A DNA stretch of 64,000 nucleotides from assembly GCF_042242105.1 (NCBI RefSeq), contig NC_092027.1, positions 8,645,221 through 8,709,220 of the forward strand. The letters run 5' to 3'. Numbering within the stretch: the first letter of the stretch is position 1; the number at the start of each line of letters is the position of its first letter. Source of the DNA: Pempheris klunzingeri. Lineage: Eukaryota; Chordata; Actinopteri; Acropomatiformes; Pempheridae. Shown here piece by piece: positions 54,312-64,000 of this stretch. A program made the translations under genes and the position numbers. The notes beneath the pieces were generated by a model, which was given only the letters and a program-made list of their open reading frames with translations, did no database searches and was not told where the DNA came from.

Positions 54312-56871
54312 CCATGGGGAAGATGAGCCTGAGGGTGTTTGTATGTATAGCATCAATCAGTTGTTTTTAAATTCTCAGTTAATAAGAGTGCACCGACCTA
54401 AAGCTTTCTCATTTTACAACGTGGATAAATCAAATGAACCTCATGGGAGGCACATTAGGCCTCACACAGAGCTATGCCTTTGTGTGAATGGGGCAGTGAT
54501 ATGTAAACTAAAAAGATTTAATCACTGCAAAGCAATCAAATGAAGAAGAAAGAAGCCTACAACAGGACTAACCACAGCCTGCGATGTTACTGGAGGCAAC
54601 ACCACATTGCACGAAAACACATTCATTCATATTGTGCATTAAACATTTGCACAACAATCTAATTACATACATGTTGAAACACATCTTTAGATGCACCCAT
54701 TCGTGTGCATGCACACCTGGTCTCTCTGAGGGTCCCACTGTGCTGTGCTGCATGATAGCCTTCCAACATCTTGCGGCTGAGGCCGATCAATGCCTTTTAA
54801 TTACCAAGGGCCCAAAGCGCTGGTCGATACAGCTGACGAGAAGCAGAGAGAGAGGGGAAGAGGGAGAGAGAGAGAAAGAGAGAGAGGGATGCTCCAGACG
54901 GTGATTGATGCACACTCCTCCCAGCGAGCCTACCTACAGATGTGTCGTTAGGCTTGATTAATCCCGCCAAGCCACATTCAGTCACTTTACAGACTGCTGT
55001 TTAACCAGACCGGCCCACCGCGGTCACAAGGTTAAGTGGACACGAGGTGTCCGTCCTGAGGAACAAAGGCCTCTTCACCGATAAGTCAAGGGTGGCTGGG
55101 TGCTCTCTACAGCACCAGCTATTTCACTGTTAAGTTGATTTCTTACTTGACTGTTACAAGATATTAAGATTAGATGCAAGATAAGATCCAAAAAGCTTAA
55201 TTCATCCTGTCTACAAATTTCTACTCAGGGGCCTACAAGCATTGGCAAATGTGTCAATTTACGTAACTAAAGAATTTTCCAACCAGAGGAAATCAGTGCA
55301 GATTTATCCATGTCACTTGTACTGTTAATAATGAACTAGACTGAGCTGGTCATTGATCTTTTTTTAAAAAGTGGGTATCCCAGTGAAAGAAAAATTTCAC
55401 TTTCATAAAATTGAGGGACTCATAAAATACTTAAAGTAGCAGATCTGTTTTAATCCCTGTCTGTTAAAAATATAACAGACTCTAAGCCAATGCTGGGACA
55501 TCATGACAGCTGTTTCTTCAGACCTCAAGCTGCAAAACTCCCTCCAGAGCCCCAGAAGAGAATGAAAATAAAAGTTTCCAGAGGCTGAAACTTTGTGCGT
55601 AAACATGGTGGAGTGCCTCTTTAAATGGTGCCTAATTCCAAAAGTGGGATCACAGTGAGAGCAAAAATTAACGTCATGGCTGAGCAGTTATTCATGATTT
55701 TAATCTCATGTGATGAATCTGCTTGATAAAACGCAACAAAGTTGGAATAACCAGACACTAATTATTTTAAACACCTGCTATTTTTCTCTCCATTTTAGAG
55801 ACACAGCAGGCATCATAAATCATATAAATATGGAAGAAAGGAAGAATCTCCCAGGAGCTGCAGGGGTGTGTTTTGTGTTTTAAACTGAAGCATACCTGCA
55901 AATGTACTGTAATTAGATGTTACGCCAGAAAATAAGACTCTCTTTAATAATAATAATCATAAAATTGCATTCAAATCTCACAACACACAACTGCAGTTTG
56001 TGTGAGATTTATATCTCAGACAACCATACAGTCTTTAGTTTCTCCTTTCCCGAAAAATGTTGCAATTCAGTGAAAGTCAAACATCAAATGAGGAAAAACA
56101 AACAGGGATAATCCAGGACTCATATGCATGAAGGGTGTCAGCATTCCTGGCTTCGAACCGTTGCGTCTTTAAATTATACATTACATAATAATTATCCAAG
56201 TTTTTCTGGTTATATAATGTTATTTGCGATTCCAGAGGGATCCATTTATTCTGAGAAGCAGACATGGAACAACTAGAAAAAAAAGCAACTTGCTTGGCGC
56301 GGTGGATAAACAAGAAGATAAACAAGAAAAGACAGACAAAGAATAAACCCATCAGCTAAAGACCACCACAGCTGCTTGTGCGTAAAACTGAGAATGGTAC
56401 GTTGGAGAGAATCCCACACTGTTATCACTGAAGCCTCAATGCAAGTGGACTTAACACATTTTCCCTCAGGTGTGGCCACTGGGTGAGCAGCCACTCCGAG
56501 GGCCTGAGGACATTATTCCAGCCTGACAGTTAAAATCAGTCGACTGCTCAGATTAAGTGCTCTCATTGTACAACCAGAGGATTCACTTTGTCCGGGTACT
56601 ACATGTCTAAGTGTTCAACCAGTGGCTGTAGATCCACCTTAACTCTTAATTCTCTGGTCTTGCTTTTAGTCTAAAGGTTAAATGGCTTAATTTTAGCTCT
56701 TAATTACATGTTAAAAATAGTCATAAAAATAGGTTGAAACAGTGCTCATATGAAACCTCACATCTACAATGAAATTTAGCTCTGTTTTAGCCTACTTATG
56801 CTTTTTTGAAGTTGCCTTTTCAGCTCTTTTAATCTGATTTTAACATAGACATTTTGATTACTTTTGATCTT

Positions 56872-57495
56872 CAGTGGTGGGACAAGTAGACTTCCATTAA
56901 ATGTAGCAAAACCCCAACAGAAATATATTCCATTACAAATAAAAGTCCTGCATTAAAAAAAACAACAACCCTGAAAGCAGTGCTTGGTAGGACTGAAAAG
57001 AAAATGGACTACTGTTCTGGACTGGACTGGACTGGACTACAACTTCATGTCTCTCTAGCTTCAGTTCTGCCTCCACAGCTCCTCCCTGCAGAAGAGAAGT
57101 TATACAATAGCATCCACAATGGTACATAAAAGTAGCATTACAGGTGACGACCCAGCAGGAGCCTCAGATCTTCAGGGAGATCTCCAGCTAGCCTGCCTCG
57201 GACTTGTTTTCACTCAGATGCGGTGGATTCTTGAAACTAAGAACCCAAAGGAAGCTGATTTTTTTCCCCAGAGATTACCTGTATTGTGTCCTACTGTTGT
57301 GTCAGCAAATGTGATAAAAAGATATTTTTTTATAAAAGTGCTTTAAGAACAAAACTACTATTAGCATGGGCTATTAATATTAAAAGTAAAACTACTCATT
57401 ATGCAGTGTGTGGCTGTGAAATGGTGTGACAGTATAAAGAGGCATAAAGTAGAAACACAGAACTTGAGTGAATGTATTTACTTTCTTACACTACA
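56872..57495. repeat. degenerate teleost 'AGTACTT'-type interspersed repeat
   Basis: Starts CAGTGGTGGGACAAGTAGAC, includes CATTACAAATAAAAGTCCTGC, and ends with GTGAATGTATTTACTTTCTTACAC. These look like both ends of the same family seen at 17636 and 22802, with unrelated sequence between. Confidence 0.5.
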
Positions 57496-59350
57496 AATGA
57501 GGACTAATTTGGTGATTTTAGATAGATGTCTAACCAAGTCAAATTTGTTCAAACAGAACCCACTTATAATCAGTAAAATGCTGTTTAGTTATATGTAACC
57601 TCTCTTAACAAAATCTCACTTTTCTAAGTTCAGCCCCAATTTTAACTGAGATGTCTCACCATGTTTTGGCCTGCAAGTCAGTTCTTACATTGCACCACTG
57701 GAGCCTTAAATTAATATCAACTAACTATCAGTTGAGTTTTACAATAAAGACAGTGTGGATTCTTGGGATTAAAAATAGCAATGCTGTGGTTCTGGCTGCT
57801 TAATGACTAGCTAAACTGTTCATTTTCACTATAGATGGGCATTTAATAAGTATTAAGACTATATAAAATGCCTTGTATCAGTTTAAGGATTAGTAAGGAT
57901 TAACACTAAATAAATAGTCACAGCTGATAGATCATGAGTATTAAGACTGGAGTGTTTGAATATCCTGCATTCTCTGAGTTTGACATAACAAAAATGGAAA
58001 GTGAGGGCAGGTGGTGAAGTCAGGGTGGCAGCCTGCAGTCAGCATATAGCACCCACGTGAGACAGCTCTAATGAGATGAGTATTTTCACCTCAGCAGTGC
58101 CAATGCACACAACATTTTATGGGCTTGGTTCCACCGGGTGCATTAACAGGTCCTGTATTTTTGGTTTGAATAATAGCTCACCTCAGTTTCCCACTACGAC
58201 TTCCTCACAGACTGCAACAGCTCCTGTTGAACACAGTGAACGACATAAAGATCCGCACAGTGACATCAAAATGTCACTGTGCTTCTGCCAGAATAATGTG
58301 CCTGTGGACCTTTTTATTAGCGGCCCTGTTCCCTGCCATGGGACCTGTTATGTACTGTACAGCACTTCTCCCTTTCCTGCAGACCCGGGGCTGTTTTCAG
58401 GCAGGAAATGTGCATTTTCAAATAGAGGGCGGACAGTAAAATATGAAGACAAGCACTGCAGCAAAGCATGGTGGTTCATAAGTGAGACATCTACTAAACA
58501 AGTAGTCTTCCTTTGGTCTGTTCTCTTATTTGTGTAGCTACAAAAAAAAAAAAAAAAGCAGTGACATTGTACATTTCAATTCATCTTAAACCTCTTTAAG
58601 CTGCTGAAATGAGGATGAGGGATACTGAAATGTTTCCTGCCAGCAAACTGTCACATCTGCTCCTTGTCATGATCAGCCCTCCTTCACTAAGCATCCAGCA
58701 GGCTGTACACTGCAGTCAGGAGTGTTGAGAAAAACTCGCTGTCAAACCAGCTTCAGTCATTCTGTGCCTAACAATTTTGCTTTGAACTTAACATTTACCT
58801 GCAGCGATTCAGAGAGAACCACATTGGCATAAATGCCTCCCAAACACACACAAATTGGAGGACTCGTCTCTCCAAATGCGAGGCAGTTAAAGCAAACCTT
58901 GAGACTGAATGAAGTGCACAAATGAGACCATCACCTTGCTTGGCAGCTCATGAAAAAAAAAAAAAAAACACTCCTGAAAGCAATTTATTCAGCATGGCTG
59001 TAAAATTTTTGACCGAATCTAATTTAAAAAGACATTAAAGGTATTTTAGGTGCACTCGTCTTTTTCCTTCAAGAAGTTAATTGGTCCCAGATGAGCACTA
59101 CTGTTGCTTTATCACTTCATGTCTTTATAGGTGGACAGTCTTGACATTGGCCGGGTCCCGCTGGAAATGAAGAGAATCCATACATTGATAAACACAACCT
59201 AAGTGCTTTATCATTTAATAGCTGCTAAAAAGCTTCGTGGGAGCTAATTCAGATTACTGCCAACATAAAAACAATGAGTCCACAGTTCATTTCATATTCT
59301 AGAGAGTAAATAAATTCAGACAAACAGCTTTTTTTTCCCCAATATATAAC

Positions 59351-59378
59351 TTTATTTAAAATATTGTTACAATTTATT
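59351..59378 (-). terminator. paired polyadenylation signals of a minus-strand transcript
   Basis: Two AATAAA copies 22 bp apart on the minus strand in an AT-rich stretch, with GU-rich sequence downstream. Confidence 0.5.
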
Positions 59379-61362
59379 ACTCTACACAACATTTTCAAAC
59401 CTTTTTTTTTCCTTTTTCTTATACTGGTTAGTAAACCTTCATGTGTATTTTTTTAAGATATAAAACTCTCCATTTTGTAGCCTAGTTCTGCATCAGGTGT
59501 TAATTCATGTCTTCAGACACTGCCTCTCCTTTGAACAGCTCGTTTCATTGTGTAGTTAGCTAAACCTCCATACGGCCGCTGCCCACACACAAAAATTAAT
59601 GATCAACGGTGGCTCTAGTGTTGTACACTATCATTTCCCCAATCTTTATAATTTCTGTTTAAATAAATAAAAGTTTTGAGTTGGAGAAACAAGAGTGCAT
59701 TTTGTCCAAGAGATATTCTCTTTTCTTTTTAAAACAACTATTTACAGGTTATGCTGAAGACAGACAAACAAGGCTTAGGTTTTTATTTCATGTCTCTGCC
59801 TACTTGCAATGGAAAAATGTTTCAAAGCAATAAACAGAAATTAACTACACAAAGGCTAACACTTTTTTTTAAACAGCACTTACATCCACCCTTCATGTTA
59901 GTCATAGGTAGGACATGTCAGCTGAAATGGGAAAACCAGCAGCTAACGCCCTCTGAGCCTGATGCGTATTCCAGAGGTCGACAAACATCGAGTCTACACA
60001 AAAGCGCAGATGATGAGACAAACGTAGCAGCTCTGACTGAACTGACAGTGTCAAAGGAAAGAGACGGACTGAGCGGCTTCGTAAAATGCCACTTTGAACA
60101 CTGGTCTCTGAGCCTGAAACGCTATAGAGTCTAAACAGAAAAAGATCTTACAATATCTGCCACTGAGGGATGTTATGGAAATCACTGCTGATTTGGCACA
60201 AGACTCAGAAAGCTGATGAGTTACTATAGCAACAGCATCAGTCGCCACTGACAAGCACGTCGGTGGCGGTTGTGATGAACACAAACTTTCTGAGCCTCAC
60301 GTGCGGTCTACACGAGGACACTTTTTTTTTTTTTTTTTCTTTTTAAATTCTAGTGCCACCACGTTTGCTGTACCAACCAACATTCTTTTTATCTGTTCAG
60401 GTAGAGTCTGATATTCAATCCTCTTTCTCTAAATAATCATTCACTAACAAGCCAAGGCTGTCCAGCATCTCAAACACAAACACAGGTGGCCCACGGCACA
60501 GCGTACACTGACAAACAAGCACGGACCAACCGTACAAAGACGTGCTTCTTGACATTCCTGTCGTCTCTCTGCTAAACACTGTTACTATGACATTTATCTC
60601 ACTCACTGAAGGCTGAAACAGACAACAACTGACAGAATGCACACCTGCCTGTGACTGAGACTGAGCGTAAGATGGCACCTGGCGCAGACAAGACAAACTG
60701 GAACACAAAAACATATATAAAAAAAAAAACAAAAAAAAAACAGCAGCCTTCTAAAAGCCTATTCACAGCAGCATGAGCCACGGGGACAGAGAACAAACAT
60801 CAAACAGTAAAAAAACACTGCTTTGAATACATTATTGGGAGGAGTGAGTCAGTTGGCCGACAGGAATAAAAGGAACAGAGGCAGCACTGAGCGTGTTGAG
60901 CCAACGTGGTGCTGCCACGGCAACCACATCCCCCTGTGATGATGGGAGACCAACCTGGAGAGAGTAAGCGTAGAGGGCAGAAAAGCTAAGACACACAATC
61001 ACACAGCCTCCATCTGCCTCTGCCTCGACATCGTATATATATATAAAAAAAACAAAAAACAAACACCATGGTTGAACAGCTCCAATTCTTATGTCATCCA
61101 TCTCTGAATTGGCTATTACTTTGGCTGTCAAAATGACCATCCAGCAATCTGCACATTGCAGTTTTTCTCCATCCAGCTACCTGTGGTGTTTGTGTAAAAC
61201 ACAGCGTGCTACTACAGTATGGCATGTATTGCTATAGGCTGTTGTATAATGGAGGCCTACTGTCCTCAGAGACAACAACTGGATGACAAAGAACAAAGTA
61301 TCTTGCAATGTTTCACTTCACAATTTTATCAAACCATAAACACAGAGTACTAGGGAGACAGA

Positions 61363-61366
61363 GGTA

Positions 61367-61392
<26 letters not shown>
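61363..61392. repeat. (GT)n microsatellite
   Basis: A GT run ending in GCGTG. Confidence 0.95.
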
Positions 61393-61398
<6 letters not shown>

Positions 61399-61596
61399 AT
61401 GCTAAAATAGTATGCAAGGGGCTGTGAATTATGGCTAGACAATAGGAGACGCCTCCCATTTGTCTCCATCTGTCTGGCGTCTCTGCAGATACAAAACCCC
61501 ATCTTCATTTGCTGGCTCTCACACCGACAGCTCATCAGACACGACCAATCACAGCCTAAAAGCTTATCAGCAATGTCAATGATAAACACAGAGGAC

Positions 61597-61676
61597 ACAC
61601 ACACATGCGCACACAAAAAGCATACACACACACACAAGCAGCATACACACACACACACACACACACAAGCATACTC
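61597..61676. repeat. interrupted (AC)n microsatellite
   Basis: Several AC runs are separated by ATGCGC, AAAAAGCAT and AAGCAGCAT. Confidence 0.95.
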
Positions 61677-62251
61677 CAAGGTAAGTGACTGAAAGTAAAT
61701 TATGACTAAGCCTTGTAATTAAATAAACATCTTATTGAACTGAACTCTAATTGTAACTGTAAAAAAAAAAAAAGAAGTGAAACTTGAACTTGTGCTCAAA
61801 AAGTCAGTGTGTATAAAAAATAAACCAGCATCACTCTCAGCCTCAGGATTTTGGTTGCTGTCAGAGGGCGACTGAAGCACGAGAATGAATCAGTAATGAA
61901 TCGGCCAAGATATACTATTAGCCCTTAGTGGAATGAGCAAAACTCTGTTGCATTCAGGTAAAATTAATACATTTACGCAGATTGCCTCAATTCAGAGTTT
62001 TTTTCTTGTGAGCACGTAAACTTTAACTCTTAATGTGAGACAAAAATGTTTTAAACCAGAGGGGAAAAAAAAAGAACATATTATCTTTAAAAGTGAAATG
62101 CTTATATATATAATCATAAGTCATGTACACGCACTCACACAACTAATACTGTATCCTGTGATTTAGGTGCAGTAAGAGGCTGCCTGCATTGCTATGTGTG
62201 CTGATGGTTGTGATTACAGTCGCACAACTTTATGCACCATCTACTCTCCGC

Positions 62252-62411
<160 letters not shown>

Positions 62412-64000
62412 ATCTGTCCTCCTGACGTGGTTAATGGACAAACTGCAGAGGAGGGATACTTTTGGGTGAGTTACAGAGCCCGAGGGATCTCTCTTTAAAG
62501 AGCTCTGAGAAGATTTCTTCCTGCTCAAAACCTACTAACTGAATCTGTCTTACGCTCTACTGCTCTCTGCTGCCTGTTCAGGACACTGCAGCTTAACAGA
62601 CAAGCACTCAAAAACGGCCCTGTCCCAATCTGTCAGACAGGTTCTCCATGAAGAACGTGTGCCATTTCAAAAACATCAGCGCTTTGGCCCGTCAACATTT
62701 TTGTTCAAGAGATCCTCCCCTGCACGAGTACGAAGAAGCCTCGACTCCCAAACTCTGCAAAACCGCCACAATAAAACACTTGCGAGGGGGATAAATGCAC
62801 ACGTTGACACTGATGGCAGACCGCCAACGTCGTTCTAAAGTAGCGTGGGTTGGACCAGACATCAAGGAGAAAAATGGGGATTAGTTGGAGCTGCTTGAAC
62901 AGAATTCAGTTAGTGTTTCATTGTGTTAGCTCAAGAAACCAATTACTATGGCTCTTCTATTAATTAATCCATATATTTTCAGAAGATTGTTTAACACATA
63001 ATTATGAACATGTCCCCGCATCCGTTTTCAGTTAGATTTGTGTCACCTGTGGTTTCCTGACCAAGACCGAATGCGTCTGACCTGACAGATAGAAAACATA
63101 ATTTTTGTGTTAATGTCTCTTTATCACTTAATGGCTGCAGAAGTGAAACCCCTATTTTTCCTGCGTCCCTCCCTTCTTATTCAGGTCTGCGTCATCTCAG
63201 CTCAGCTCAGCAGACGAGGGCCTCGCTGCAGGCTTCAGACGGAGCCAATGGCGTTGGACCGTCACGATCCTCTCCCGCGTGTTAAGCTCCCTCGTCAAGT
63301 GGCGATTCACTGAAGCCGCTCCCTTTGAGCAAATGGTGCCGCAGCGCTGTGGTGACCCTGACCAGCCACACACTGCATGTGTGCGTGTGTGTGCTACATC
63401 TCAACCAGTGGCGAGACAATGCGCGTGTCCTGCCGCACATCACAGGGCGGATGCGTGGAGGAAAACAACAGACACGCTATGGAGATCTAGTAAATGACAT
63501 GAGAGTTGGCTTTTGTTTATTTTCCTTCATTGCTCTTCTTGCTGTGTGTATCCCTGGGGTTGGTTAAGTGTGACTATTCCAATTTCTCAAATAGGTCACT
63601 TCCAGTTTGTTTTTTGGGGCATGATTCGCCTCAGTCTGTCACTCAGTTCTGTGTTTGTCGATGGGCGCTCTCTGGGGTGGCTGTGGTGATGCAAGTGGAC
63701 CAGTTCTAGTTTGAGTGGTGACGAATGGTTTTAGGAAGTTGCAATCTCCCCCCCTAGGTGGCGCCATCCCTTCTGCTGTGTCTCCAGAGGAGGCAGATAC
63801 TCTGGAAAACAGAGAGATGGTTCAGGCAACAAGTCTGAATGACTTGCATGTCATGTGACTTACGAAAATGCTGCCACAACACACCACAGATCAGTCAGTG
63901 TCTCAGCAACAGTGTCACTATGAAACTTCCTTGAACGACCCTACAAGTGCCTCAGTGTCATGCCGATGCCCTCGCCTTTATCTGGGTGACCTCTGCTTCT

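Larger units (their letters stand above)
50360..59340. other. region downstream of the nAChR gene without a supported gene
   Basis: The first part is the receptor 3' UTR. Its end is uncertain; AATAAA at 51793-51798 is one candidate. The remaining 7-8 kb shows no exon chain on either strand. The ORF at 53357-53743 is low-complexity and has no family resemblance. Repeats include (GT)n at 54279-54310, (AG)n at 54844-54888, a G-run near 53790 and an AGTACTT-type repeat at 56872-57495. Confidence 0.65.

Noticed and set aside
55100-55125. RE1/NRSF-like CAGCACCAG word
   Set aside because: Only the left half-site resembles the element. The GGACAG half is missing at the right distance.

Overview
The window is vertebrate nuclear DNA, almost certainly from a teleost fish and probably a percomorph. 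It has compact multi-exon genes with GT-AG introns, very many dinucleotide repeats, and remnants of interspersed repeats that I recognise from perch-like fish genomes. Four genes were assembled exon by exon by matching splice sites and reading frame to known protein families, and each spliced frame closes exactly on a stop codon. A fifth gene enters from the left edge, and its frame also closes.

Layout, left to right. (1) 94-14125, plus strand: the 3' half of ash1l, a histone H3K36 methyltransferase, with 22 exons encoding AWS-SET-post-SET, bromodomain, PHD finger and BAH domain, followed by a 3' UTR of about 2.4 kb. (2) 17290-22304, plus: lrrc71, 17 coding exons, with an RFX-type X-box and two TCTCGCGA boxes just upstream. 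(3) 23827-26085, plus: rps27, 84 codons in four exons. (4) 27098-32408, minus: an SK-type calcium-activated potassium channel, best assigned to kcnn3, with nine coding exons. Its 3' end converges on that of rps27. (5) 37999-50359, plus: an alpha-7-type nicotinic acetylcholine receptor subunit, ten exons, 574 aa. (6) 50360-59340: about 9 kb with no gene I can support. (7) 59340-64000: probably the long 3' UTR of a minus-strand gene lying mostly beyond the right edge, marked by two AATAAA signals on the minus strand.

The human counterparts of ash1l, lrrc71, rps27 and kcnn3 all lie in 1q21-q23, so this is a rearranged but recognisable syntenic block. The genes do not form one pathway. Two of them, the SK channel and the alpha-7-type receptor (calcium-permeable in its family), are neuronal membrane proteins that can be functionally coupled through calcium, but adjacency alone does not show that here.

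I found no exotic new system. The most interesting signals are sequence-level. Simple repeats sit directly on splice acceptors of two ion-channel genes: (TG)n at kcnn3 exon 2 and (CTAT)n at the M2 exon of the receptor. The lrrc71 promoter looks ciliary. The SK channel has an unusually divergent S3-S4 loop. A poly-leucine upstream ORF overlaps the receptor start codon.
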